The notes below the pieces were generated by a model. It searched no databases and was not told the DNA's origin. It saw only the letters and a list, made by a program, of their open reading frames with translations. From assembly GCA_902599625.1 (NCBI GenBank), contig CACKGF010000003.1:1-64000 (forward strand): DNA of 64,000 nt. Direction: 5' to 3'. Source of the DNA: an uncultured Pelagibacteraceae bacterium. GTDB lineage: Bacteria > Pseudomonadota > Alphaproteobacteria > Pelagibacterales > Pelagibacteraceae. The position numbers were made by a program, and so were the translations under genes. Below are positions 47,012-55,761 of the stretch, in pieces; position 1 is the stretch's first letter; every line of letters begins with the position of its first letter.

Positions 47012-49081
47012 ATGTCTGAATTTTTTTTAGAATTATTTAGCGAAGAAATTCCTGCAACTTTACAGAAAACAGCTAGAGAAAATCTCCAAAAAAATTTTGT
47101 AGATTTTTTGAAAAAAGAGGAAATTAAATATAAAGATAGTATTTCTGTTCTATCAACTCCAAATAGATTGATTATTTACTGTGAAAACGTTTCTCAAAAC
47201 ATTATAAAAGCAGAGGCCGAAATAAGAGGTCCAAGTGTAAATGCGCCAGAACAAGCGCTAAATGGTTTCATAAAATCTAATAATATAACTAAAGATGAAA
47301 CCTTTATAAAAAAAACAGATAAAGGAGAGTTTTATTTTTTTAAAAAGCCCGCTCAGACATTAGAGACAAAATCTATTTTGCAAAAAAATTTACCAAAAAT
47401 TCTTGATGAAATCTCTTGGAAAAAATCAATGAGATGGGGTGATCATGATTTGTACTGGGGTAGACCATTAAAATCCATTCTTGCTTGTTTTGATAATAAA
47501 GTTTTAGAATTTAATTATCATCATTTAACTTCATCCAATTTTACTTACCTGGATAAAGACTTTGAAGAGAAAACAAGTAAATTTTTGAATTTTAAAACTT
47601 ACAAAGAATTTTTCAAGAGCAAAGGCATTATATTGGATCACAATAAAAGAGAGGAATTTATTGAAAATCAATTATTAAAAAAAATTAAATTAGATAGGTT
47701 GAAGTTAACCCAAAACAAAAAATTATTAAGTGAAGTAACAAATATTGTTGAAAAACCCAATATAATTAAATGTAAGTTTGACAAAAAATTTTTAAAGATT
47801 CCTAAAGAAATATTAGTCACAACTATGGAAGTTCATCAAAAGTATTTTCCAACCTTTGACAATAAGGAAAATTTAACGAATGTATTCTTTGTAGTTGCAG
47901 ACAATAACGACCCAAAAGGTTTAATTAGATTAGGAAATGAGCGAGTAGTCGAAGCTCGTTTAAATGATGCTCAATTTTTCTGGGATAAAAATAAAATAAA
48001 AAATTTAGTTAAAGGAATATCAGATCTTAAAAACATAAATTATTTTGAAGGATTAGGAACTTACTTCGATAAAACCCAAAGATTAAGAAAGCTCGGATCA
48101 CTAATTTCTGATGAACTTTTAATTAGTAAAGAAAAAGTTGAAGTAGCATCTTCTATTTGCAAAGTAGATTTAGTGTCTGATTTAGTGGGAGAATTCCCCG
48201 AACTTCAAGGTGTAATGGGGGGCCACTTTGCTAAAGCTCAGGGTTTCGATAACGAAATTTGTTTGGCTATTAAGGAACATTATTTACCAATAGGCCCAGA
48301 GACAAAGACACCAAAAAAACATTACTCAGTCACTTTAGCTTTAAGTGATAAAATAGATACCTTAGTTGGTTTTTTTACAATTAATTTAAAACCATCTAGT
48401 TCAAAGGATCCTTTCGCATTAAGAAGGTCAGCAATTGGACTTATAAGACTAATAATAGAAAATAAATTAGAGATTAAATTAAAAGATTTAATAAATTATT
48501 CTTGTGTTTTGTTTGCTGAACAAGGTTTAGATTTTGATATTAAGACTGTCCAACAAGATCTGTTTAATTTTTTTTCTGAAAGACTTAAATTTTATATGAA
48601 AGAAAAAAAAGTAAGATCAGATATTATAGAATGCTCAATAAATAGTTATAGTGCAGACCAAATTTATAAAATTTATAACAAGGCTTTTATTTTAAATAAA
48701 TTAATCGATAAGAATATTGGTCAAGATGTAATTTTTTCTTACAAAAGAGCGTCTAATATTTTATCAAACGAAATATCAAAAAATAAGATTGAATTAGAAA
48801 ATTTGACTGATCCGGGTTTATTCAAAAATGATTTTGAGAAGAAATTATACAAAAGAATACAAGAAATAAGAAAATATTTTACAAGCCTAGGTAGTCGTGA
48901 GGATTGTAAAAAAACTTTAGAGGTTTTGGCTGATGCAAAAACCGATGTTTCAAACTTTTTTGACAATGTGATAGTTAATGATGAGGATGAAGCAATCAAA
49001 AAAAATCGTTTGGAACTTATGCAATTGTTATGTAAAACGTTCAATAATTATTTAAATTTTTCTAATATTGAAAGTGCATAA
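47012..49081 (+). CDS. glyS: Glycine--tRNA ligase beta subunit
   Basis: 689 residues, full-length beta subunit that binds tRNA-Gly. Seen: FFLELFSEEIPATLQKTAR, AEIRGPSVNAP, ISWKKSMRWGDHDLYWGRPL, VVADNNDPKGLIRLGNERVV, EARLNDAQFFWDKNKI, and KPSSSKDPFALRRSAIGLIR. Shares the last base of its stop with the ppdK start codon, so the three genes glyQ-glyS-ppdK probably form one unit, an order also known from other Alphaproteobacteria. Confidence 0.97.
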   Translation: MSEFFLELFSEEIPATLQKTARENLQKNFVDFLKKEEIKYKDSISVLSTPNRLIIYCENVSQNIIKAEAEIRGPSVNAPEQALNGFIKSNNITKDETFIKKTDKGEFYFFKKPAQTLETKSILQKNLPKILDEISWKKSMRWGDHDLYWGRPLKSILACFDNKVLEFNYHHLTSSNFTYLDKDFEEKTSKFLNFKTYKEFFKSKGIILDHNKREEFIENQLLKKIKLDRLKLTQNKKLLSEVTNIVEKPNIIKCKFDKKFLKIPKEILVTTMEVHQKYFPTFDNKENLTNVFFVVADNNDPKGLIRLGNERVVEARLNDAQFFWDKNKIKNLVKGISDLKNINYFEGLGTYFDKTQRLRKLGSLISDELLISKEKVEVASSICKVDLVSDLVGEFPELQGVMGGHFAKAQGFDNEICLAIKEHYLPIGPETKTPKKHYSVTLALSDKIDTLVGFFTINLKPSSSKDPFALRRSAIGLIRLIIENKLEIKLKDLINYSCVLFAEQGLDFDIKTVQQDLFNFFSERLKFYMKEKKVRSDIIECSINSYSADQIYKIYNKAFILNKLIDKNIGQDVIFSYKRASNILSNEISKNKIELENLTDPGLFKNDFEKKLYKRIQEIRKYFTSLGSREDCKKTLEVLADAKTDVSNFFDNVIVNDEDEAIKKNRLELMQLLCKTFNNYLNFSNIESA

Positions 49082-51741
49082 TGAACAATTTAGTTTTTAA
49101 TTTTAAATCTAAAAGAATAAAAAAGATTAAGAACCCAAAGTTTATCTTAGGTGGAAAAGGAGCAAATCTTGCTCAAATGGGAAAACTTGGTTTACCCGTA
49201 CCCCCTGGATTTACTATATCTACAGAAGTCTGTGAAATTTTTTATAAAAGTAATAAAAAACTCAATCAGAAAATAGTTAAATCTATTAAGCAAGAATTAA
49301 AACAAATTGAACAAGAATGTGGAAAAAAATTTGGTGATTTAGATAATCCATTACTAGTTTCAGTAAGGTCAGGCGCAAGGGTTTCAATGCCTGGAATGAT
49401 GGATACAATTTTAAACTTGGGTTTAAACGATGAAACAGTTAAAGCTCTTGCAAAAAAAACATCTAATATGAGGTTTGCAAAAGATAGCTATAGAAGATTT
49501 ATTCAAATGTATTCCAATGTGGTGCTTGGAGTAGAAAGTTATAACTTTGAAGAATTAATTGAAAATTATAAGTTAACAAAAGGTGTTTTGTTAGATACTG
49601 ATCTAGATGAAAACGACTGGGATGGTCTTATTGATGATTTTAAGAAAGTTGTTAAAGAAAAAACTAAAAAACAATTCCCCCAAGATGTCTACGAACAATT
49701 ATTTGGAGCTATTTCAGCAGTATTTTTATCATGGGAAAGTAATCGAGCAAAAGTTTATAGAAAATTAAATCAAATACCTTCTGCATGGGGAACAGCTGTA
49801 AACGTTCAATCAATGGTTTTTGGAAATATGGGTAATGATTGTGCAACAGGTGTTGTTTTTACTAGGAACCCATCAAATGGAAAAAATGAAATTTACGGAG
49901 AATATCTTATTAATGCTCAAGGGGAGGATGTTGTAGCTGGCACAAGAACACCAAATTATATAACAAAAAAAGCAAACAAAGACTCAAACTCAAAAGGTAA
50001 ATCAATGGAAGAGGCCATGCCTAAGGTTTATACCCAACTTAAAAAAATTCTCAAACTTTTAGAAAAATTTTACAAAGATATGCAAGATGTAGAATTCACA
50101 GTTGAAAATTCTAAATTGTGGATGCTTCAAACAAGATCTGGAAAAAGAACTGCAAAATCTGCAGTAAAAATAGCTGTAGACATGGTCAAAGAAAAATTGA
50201 TAACAAAAAAAGAAGCAGTCTTGAGAGTTGATCCTAACACTTTGGACACACTTCTGCACCCATCATTAGACGAAACAAAAGAAGTAAAGACTATTGCAAA
50301 AGGTTTACCTGCGTCTCCAGGTGCAACAAGTGGAAAAGTTGTTTTTTCATCTGATGAAGCAGAGAGATTAAATGGGATGATGCAAGATACAATACTTGTA
50401 AGAATAGAAACCTCACCTGAGGATATCCATGGTATGCATGCTGCAAAAGGTATTTTAACTGCTCGTGGGGGAATGACTAGTCATGCTGCTGTTGTTGCAA
50501 GAGGTATGGGAAGACCATGTGTTTCGGGTTCAAGTGAAATAGAAATTAATTACGAGCAAAAAATATTTAAAACTTCTACAAACGTAGAAGTAAAAGAAGG
50601 AGACGTGATTACAATTGATGGATCTACAGGTAGAGTTATTTTAGATAAAGTTCCAACATTAAAGCCAGAGATCTCAGGTGATTTTTCAAAATTAATGAAT
50701 TGGGCTGATAGTTACAGAAAATTAAAAGTAAGAACAAATTCTGAGACCCCTCTTGATACAAAAACAGCAAGAGAATTTGGAGCTGAGGGTATTGGTCTTT
50801 GTAGGACTGAGCATATGTTTTTTGATGAGGATAGAATTTTGTCTGTAAGAGAAATGATTTTATCAAAAACTGTTGAGGATAGAAATAGGGCTTTAGCTAA
50901 ATTATTACCCCATCAAAAAAATGATTTTATACAAATTTTTGAAATAATGAATGGTCTTCCAGTAACAGTTAGATTACTTGATCCACCTTTACATGAGTTT
51001 TTACCCAAAAATGATAAAGAAATTGGGGATCTAAGCTCAGTAACAGGTTTAAATTCTAATGAAATAAAATCTAGGACAGAGGAATTGCATGAACATAATC
51101 CAATGCTTGGACACAGAGGATGTAGATTAGGTATTTCTTTTCCAGAAATTTACGAAATGCAATGTAGAGCAATTTTTGAAGCTTTAGTTGAATGTAAAAA
51201 GAAGAAACTCAAGTCTACAATGCCAGAAATAATGATACCCCTTGTATCAACTGAGGCTGAAATCAAAATAATGAAAGATCTAGTAATTAGAGTTGCTAAA
51301 AAAGTTCAAGATGAAAATAATACCAAAATAAGTTTTTTGGTGGGAACCATGATCGAACTTCCAAGAGCTGCACTAAAGGCAAAAGATATTGCAAAACATG
51401 CGGAATTTTTTAGTTTTGGAACTAACGATTTAACTCAGACAACTTTCGGCATTAGCAGGGATGACAGTGGAAAATTTTTAAATGATTACATTGAAAACAA
51501 GATATTTGATATCGATCCTTTTGTTTCAATAGACGATGGTGTGGGAGATTTAATCGAAATAGCTACGTTAAAAGGTAGAAAACAAAATAAAAAAATCAAA
51601 CTTGGAATTTGTGGAGAACATGGTGGGGATCCTAAGAGTATAAATTTTTGTTCGAAAACAGGATTGAATTATGTTTCTTGCTCACCTTACAGAGTACCAG
51701 TTGCGCGTTTAGCAGCTGCTCAAGCAGAGCTAAAAAAATAG
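49081..51741 (+). CDS. ppdK: Pyruvate, phosphate dikinase
   Basis: Interconverts pyruvate + ATP + Pi and PEP + AMP + PPi; reversible, so usable for glycolysis or gluconeogenesis. 886 residues, full length. Seen: LGGKGANLAQMGKLGLPVPP, the nucleotide domain VSVRSGARVSMPGMMDTILN, the phospho-His segment GGMTSHAAVVARGMGRPCV, PEB-domain GIGLCRTEHMFF and the C-terminal LGICGEHGGDPKSINF. Complements the triose-phosphate genes at 14-19 kb. Confidence 0.97.
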   Translation: MNNLVFNFKSKRIKKIKNPKFILGGKGANLAQMGKLGLPVPPGFTISTEVCEIFYKSNKKLNQKIVKSIKQELKQIEQECGKKFGDLDNPLLVSVRSGARVSMPGMMDTILNLGLNDETVKALAKKTSNMRFAKDSYRRFIQMYSNVVLGVESYNFEELIENYKLTKGVLLDTDLDENDWDGLIDDFKKVVKEKTKKQFPQDVYEQLFGAISAVFLSWESNRAKVYRKLNQIPSAWGTAVNVQSMVFGNMGNDCATGVVFTRNPSNGKNEIYGEYLINAQGEDVVAGTRTPNYITKKANKDSNSKGKSMEEAMPKVYTQLKKILKLLEKFYKDMQDVEFTVENSKLWMLQTRSGKRTAKSAVKIAVDMVKEKLITKKEAVLRVDPNTLDTLLHPSLDETKEVKTIAKGLPASPGATSGKVVFSSDEAERLNGMMQDTILVRIETSPEDIHGMHAAKGILTARGGMTSHAAVVARGMGRPCVSGSSEIEINYEQKIFKTSTNVEVKEGDVITIDGSTGRVILDKVPTLKPEISGDFSKLMNWADSYRKLKVRTNSETPLDTKTAREFGAEGIGLCRTEHMFFDEDRILSVREMILSKTVEDRNRALAKLLPHQKNDFIQIFEIMNGLPVTVRLLDPPLHEFLPKNDKEIGDLSSVTGLNSNEIKSRTEELHEHNPMLGHRGCRLGISFPEIYEMQCRAIFEALVECKKKKLKSTMPEIMIPLVSTEAEIKIMKDLVIRVAKKVQDENNTKISFLVGTMIELPRAALKAKDIAKHAEFFSFGTNDLTQTTFGISRDDSGKFLNDYIENKIFDIDPFVSIDDGVGDLIEIATLKGRKQNKKIKLGICGEHGGDPKSINFCSKTGLNYVSCSPYRVPVARLAAAQAELKK

Positions 51742-51909
51742 AAAATTTCTTAAGTACTAGAAATGTCTCATAAGTTGTAATATTGTTTAAAGCACATTTT
51801 AAAGTTGAATAATTGATTTTAAGCTCAAAAAGTACATCAAAGTAATATTTAAATAGTTTTTTTAATTTGATATTGAAGGCATATTAAGTACTTTCCTTTA
51901 AAAGCACTT

Positions 51910-52488
51910 ATGAATATTCTACTAATAATTGCTGCGATTTTTATAGCTACTGAAACTATAAACCCTGAAGTTGATGAGGGGAAAGAAATTCAAAAAAAAG
52001 AAGTGGTTTTAGAAACAATAGAAACCAAACCTTCCGAGGAAATTATTTCTGAAGCAGAAGCTAAAACAGCGGCAGAAGCACAAGCAGCAGCAGAGGCTGA
52101 AGCTAAAGCAGTGGCAGAAGCACAAGCAGCAGCAGAGGCTGAAGCTAAAGCAGCGGCAGAAGCACAAGCAGCAGCAGAGGCTAAAGCAGCGGCAGAAGAA
52201 ATAAATTACTTAAAGATAGCTTTATACATAATTCTTTTCTTAGGTATTTTATCAGGTGCATTACTTTATTTAAGGAAACGAGACAAGTCACCACTAGAAA
52301 GTAAAATCATTCCACCTGAAAAAAAGGAACAAGAACAACCTATTCAAGAAGAAATCCAGCCTGAAACCAAAGAGCAACAATCTATTCAAGAAGAAACTCA
52401 ACCTGAAACTAAAGAAGAACAGCCAATAGATAACGCAAATAAAGAACCCAGTAATTTTGAAGAAACTAATGGGGATGAAAAAAAATAA
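51910..52488 (+). CDS. Unrecognised single-pass membrane protein with alanine-rich and Gln/Glu-rich repeats
   Basis: 192 residues, no family recognised. Residues 1-13 are hydrophobic (short anchor or weak signal), 14-50 acidic, 51-96 an Ala/Glu helix of the repeat AKAAAEAQAAAEAE, 101-121 a clear transmembrane helix followed by RKR, then an acidic Gln/Glu/Pro tail with a second repeat (IQEEIQPETKEQ). By the positive-inside rule the tail is cytoplasmic and the Ala helix periplasmic. The Ala helix resembles TolA domain II, but a TolA is already encoded in the tol cluster. No Shine-Dalgarno is seen; a 168-base gap precedes it. Confidence 0.72.
   Translation: MNILLIIAAIFIATETINPEVDEGKEIQKKEVVLETIETKPSEEIISEAEAKTAAEAQAAAEAEAKAVAEAQAAAEAEAKAAAEAQAAAEAKAAAEEINYLKIALYIILFLGILSGALLYLRKRDKSPLESKIIPPEKKEQEQPIQEEIQPETKEQQSIQEETQPETKEEQPIDNANKEPSNFEETNGDEKK
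52060..52197 (+). repeat. 42-bp tandem repeat coding for 14-residue Ala-rich units
   Basis: Copies at 52060-52101, 52102-52143 and 52144-52179 (the third lacks the last two codons), then a further partial at 52180-52197. Unit GCTAAAGCAGCGGCAGAAGC... with only one or two base changes between copies, so a recent expansion. Confidence 0.92.
52336..52419 (+). repeat. Second 42-bp tandem repeat in the same gene
   Basis: Two copies, 52336-52377 and 52378-52419, encoding QPIQEEIQPETKEQ and QSIQEETQPETKEE, then a short partial. Unrelated in sequence to the Ala repeat, yet the period is the same 14 codons. Copies differ at more positions than in the Ala array. Confidence 0.8.
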
Positions 52489-52515
52489 AGATCTTAAATA
52501 CTCATAAACATTATC

Positions 52516-53349
52516 TTAAATTTCAAGTTTGAAATCTATAGCAGGAGCACTATGTGTGATGCTACCAACAGAGATTCTGCCAACACCTGTTCTTGAAACT
52601 GACCTAATATTTTTTAGGGTTATATTTCCAGACGCCTCAGTTTCATAAAATTTTTTTGCAAGTTTTACACCCTCTTTAAGACTCTTAATATTCATATTGT
52701 CAAAAAGCACTGTATTGAATTTAAATCCCAAAATTGATTTTAGTTGTTTTAAATTATCGACTTCAACTGTTATTTTTCGTCCTTTTTTATTTTTAATTGC
52801 CTTTTGAACTAAAGATTTTAAATCTGAACTTGCGATGTGATTATCTTTAATTAAATACTCATCGCTCAGATTAAATCTATGATTTGTACCACCACCCAAT
52901 TTAACTGCATACTTTTGTATTACTCTTAAGCTTGGAATTGTTTTGCGAGTGCAGCAAATCTTACTTTTGCCTTTAGCATATTTAACAAATTTATTAGTGT
53001 AACTAGCTATACCTGATATATGAGAAAGAAAATTTAGCGCAACTCTTTCACAAATTAAAATATTTTTTGAGTCACCTTTGATCATAGCAATAATTTGTCC
53101 CTTTTTAATTTTAGATCCATCTTTTTTTTTAATGTGAAATTGGATCTTGTTATCAAAAATTTTAAATGTACTTTTAGCAAATTCTATCCCCCCAATTATT
53201 CCATTTTGATTTGCGATTATTTTAAATGTTTTAACACTACTTTTCTTTATAAGATTTGATGTGATATCTCCACCTGGATACAAATCCTCATTTAATGCAA
53301 GTTTAACGGAATTTTTAATGAAACTTTTACTTAAAATTATTTTGGACAC
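52516..53349 (-). CDS. nadC: Nicotinate-nucleotide pyrophosphorylase (carboxylating)
   Basis: Quinolinate phosphoribosyltransferase of de novo NAD synthesis, 277 residues. Seen: LNEDLYPGGDITSNLI, NFLSHISGIASYTNKF, CCTRKTIPSLRVIQKYAVKL, GGGTNHRFNLSDEYLIKDNH, and EASGNITLKNIRSVSRTGVG. Five bases after nadA. The aspartate oxidase gene nadB that often completes the trio is not in this window. Confidence 0.95.
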   Translation of the reverse strand: MSKIILSKSFIKNSVKLALNEDLYPGGDITSNLIKKSSVKTFKIIANQNGIIGGIEFAKSTFKIFDNKIQFHIKKKDGSKIKKGQIIAMIKGDSKNILICERVALNFLSHISGIASYTNKFVKYAKGKSKICCTRKTIPSLRVIQKYAVKLGGGTNHRFNLSDEYLIKDNHIASSDLKSLVQKAIKNKKGRKITVEVDNLKQLKSILGFKFNTVLFDNMNIKSLKEGVKLAKKFYETEASGNITLKNIRSVSRTGVGRISVGSITHSAPAIDFKLEI

Positions 53350-53354
53350 AGATT

Positions 53355-54347
53355 TTATCTGCCTATTTCAGCCATTCTCTCCACAGACTTTCTAGCTTTT
53401 TCGATTGTTTCATCTGACATTATAATTTCATTTGTCTCATTCTTCAAACAATCTAAAATTTTAGGAAGAGTAATTCTTTTCATGTGAGGGCATAAGTTAC
53501 ATGGTCTAATAAACTTCACATTTGGATTATCAACTTGAACATTGTCGCTCATAGAACACTCTGTTACCATCATGACTTTTTCTGGTTGATTATCTTTTAC
53601 ATATTTTATCATTCCACTTGTTGAACCTGTAAAATCACTCGCATTTATTACATCTGGTGGACACTCAGGATGAGCAATAACTTTTATTCCAGGATTATTT
53701 TTTCTAATTTCATTAATTTCTGTATCATTAAACTTTTCATGCACTTCACATGTTCCTTTCCAAGAGATAATTTCAACATCAGTTTGAGAAGCCACATATT
53801 TAGCAAGATAATCATCTGGCAAGAAAATAACTTTTTTGACACCTAATGAATTTACAATTTTAACAGCATTAGCTGAAGTACAACAAACATCTGTTTCTGC
53901 TTTTACATCTGCTGAAGTGTTTACATATGAAACGACCGGAACACCTGGATTTTGTTTTTTAAGCTTTCTTACATCTTCGCCTGTTATCGATGACGATAAG
54001 GAACAACCTGCCCTCATATCTGGCAACAATACCTTTTTATTAGGACTCATAAGTTTTGCAGTCTCAGCCATAAAATGCACCCCGCACATTACAATTATAT
54101 CAGCTTTAGTTTTTGCAGCCTCAACTGCTAAAGCAAGAGAGTCTGCAGAAAAATCTGATATCCCATGGTATATTTCTGGTGTCTGATAATTATGAGCAAG
54201 AATAACCGCGTTCTTTTCTTTTTTAAGTTTATTGATTTCATAAATATAAGGAGCGTGGGTAGACCATTCAATTTCAGGAATAGTCTTCGAAATTTTTTGA
54301 TAAATTGGTTGAGTTGCTTTTTTTATTTCAGCAGTAAATTCCATCAT
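53355..54347 (-). CDS. nadA: Quinolinate synthase
   Basis: [4Fe-4S] enzyme joining iminoaspartate and DHAP into quinolinate, 330 residues. Seen: ILAHNYQTPEIYHGISDFSA, MCGVHFMAETAKLMSPNKKV, DMRAGCSLSSS, VCCTSANAV, AHPECPPDV and the C-terminal CNLCPHMKRITL. Cysteines in the three expected regions are present. Forms a pair with nadC. Confidence 0.96.
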   Translation of the reverse strand: MMEFTAEIKKATQPIYQKISKTIPEIEWSTHAPYIYEINKLKKEKNAVILAHNYQTPEIYHGISDFSADSLALAVEAAKTKADIIVMCGVHFMAETAKLMSPNKKVLLPDMRAGCSLSSSITGEDVRKLKKQNPGVPVVSYVNTSADVKAETDVCCTSANAVKIVNSLGVKKVIFLPDDYLAKYVASQTDVEIISWKGTCEVHEKFNDTEINEIRKNNPGIKVIAHPECPPDVINASDFTGSTSGMIKYVKDNQPEKVMMVTECSMSDNVQVDNPNVKFIRPCNLCPHMKRITLPKILDCLKNETNEIIMSDETIEKARKSVERMAEIGR

Positions 54348-54400
54348 GTGAATGTATCAACTTGAAAGATAATTGTCATTCAATTAATCTGACGCACAGG

Positions 54401-54486
54401 GCGGCCATGCTGAAATTGGTAGACAGGCACGGTTGAGGGCCGTGTGGACCTAGTCCATGAGAGTTCAAATCTCTCTGGCCGCACCA
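54401..54486 (+). tRNA. tRNA-Leu (GAG)
   Basis: 86 nt class II tRNA with encoded CCA. Acceptor GCGGCCA pairs with TGGCCGC; anticodon arm ACGGTTGAGGGCCGT gives GAG; the long variable arm and GTTCAAATCTC T-arm are present. Its 3' end is one base from the stop codon of the convergent cupin gene. Confidence 0.95.
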
Positions 54487-54487
54487 T

Positions 54488-54832
54488 TTATAAAGCTTTG
54501 TTTTTTTTTCTTAAAAATACCAGCAATAAACATCCTTTTTCAGAAAAAGACGAGTGTTGGGAACCTGGTTTATAAGAAATAAAATCACCTTTATTAAAAG
54601 TTGTATGATCTTCATCAATTAATTCTCCATCTAAAACATAAAATTCCTCATAGTTTTGATGTTTATGTTTTAAACTTCTAGTACCTGGAGCCATCTTTAG
54701 AATATAACTTCCCGCTCCAGTATTTTTATCATAAGATATTTTATGCCAACTCATACCTGAAACTGGTTTTCCATAACTATTAAATGGAGTAAATTTTAAT
54801 TTAGTTGGATTTATTATTTTCCTGTTTTTCAC
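54488..54832 (-). CDS. Cupin-domain protein (ChrR-like)
   Basis: 114 residues, a single cupin barrel. Seen: GAGSYILKMAPGTRSLKHKH then YEEFYVLDGELIDEDHTTF, which supply the H-x-H ... E ... and later H (GSQHSSF) metal ligands of the cupin motifs. Such small cupins are often anti-sigma-like or unknown enzymes; no function assigned. Its start touches the ygfZ stop. Confidence 0.83.
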   Translation of the reverse strand: MKNRKIINPTKLKFTPFNSYGKPVSGMSWHKISYDKNTGAGSYILKMAPGTRSLKHKHQNYEEFYVLDGELIDEDHTTFNKGDFISYKPGSQHSSFSEKGCLLLVFLRKKNKAL

Positions 54833-55719
54833 TAGTTTAACCAGCTAGGTTTTAATATTTCGATATTTGCTTCTCCACACTTAAATTCTTTATTAAATTC
54901 AAACTCCTTATCTTTAAATTTGATTAGGGCAAAACTAAATTTATTTGCTATCAAAACTTTACCAATTTCTACATTATTAGATGTAATTGGATCATTATTA
55001 TTTATTGAGCCTTTTTTTACTTGAAGTGGTAATAATCTTTTATTCAATTTATCTTTATTTTTAATACGCGAAGTATTTTCTTGGCCGACATAGCAGCCTT
55101 TTTTAAAGTCGATTGCATTTAGTTCCACAAAATTACACTCTATTCCAAATAATTTATCTTGTAGCAGATCCATGTTATTTTGTGGTATTCCTAGCTCAAA
55201 GCTTAATTTGTAGTATTCATCGATGTTAGAAGATTTAAGTTTCATTTTTTTTAGTGACATGTATAGTTTTTCAAGATTTGAAATAATTCTACCTCCCAAT
55301 TTTTTATTTCTTGGATCAAGAAGAATATGGTCCTCGTTATATTTAATGGTGTGTCCCAACTCATCCTTTGCGCCTTCTATAGATAAGAATTTTTCATGAT
55401 TTAAAGCAGCTACCACAAATTCGTTGCTTAGATTTAAAATCTCTACTTTAGATTTGAGTTTATACATAACTAATTTTTTATACAACTGATCAGCTGTACT
55501 CTTTTCACAATCTAAGAAGTAACCGTCTTTGTGCTTGACTACTATAAAATCAAATAAAAACTTTCCTTGAGGTGAAAGCAAAGATGCAAAACAACTTTTA
55601 CTTTCATTTACCTTTTCAATATCATTTGAGACAAGATTTTGTAAAAATTTTTCAGAGTCTGGCCCATTAATATATAAAATCCCTCTGTCTTCTAAAATAT
55701 AAACTTTTTCTGAATTCAT
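54832..55719 (-). CDS. ygfZ: Folate-binding protein YgfZ (GcvT-like, Fe-S cluster maintenance)
   Basis: 295 residues, tetrahydrofolate-binding fold related to GcvT, needed for repair or assembly of some Fe-S proteins (IBA57 in mitochondria). Seen: GPDSEKFLQNLVSNDIEKV, and the family hallmark KKGCYVGQENTSRIKNKDKL, a variant of the K-G-C-Y-x-G-Q-E motif whose Cys is conserved. Starts 42 bases from the divergent dihydroorotase gene. Confidence 0.92.
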   Translation of the reverse strand: MNSEKVYILEDRGILYINGPDSEKFLQNLVSNDIEKVNESKSCFASLLSPQGKFLFDFIVVKHKDGYFLDCEKSTADQLYKKLVMYKLKSKVEILNLSNEFVVAALNHEKFLSIEGAKDELGHTIKYNEDHILLDPRNKKLGGRIISNLEKLYMSLKKMKLKSSNIDEYYKLSFELGIPQNNMDLLQDKLFGIECNFVELNAIDFKKGCYVGQENTSRIKNKDKLNKRLLPLQVKKGSINNNDPITSNNVEIGKVLIANKFSFALIKFKDKEFEFNKEFKCGEANIEILKPSWLN

Positions 55720-55761
55720 AATTGATTAACATATAAATATAATATATCTACTTTTAAAACA

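Noticed and set aside
52060-52197. CRISPR-like repeat array
   Set aside because: Repeats are directly adjacent, in frame and coding, with no spacers; a protein repeat.
51910-52488. A second TolA
   Set aside because: Ala-rich helix is TolA-like, but the transmembrane helix is in the middle, there is no TolA C-terminal domain, and tolA is present at 23741.
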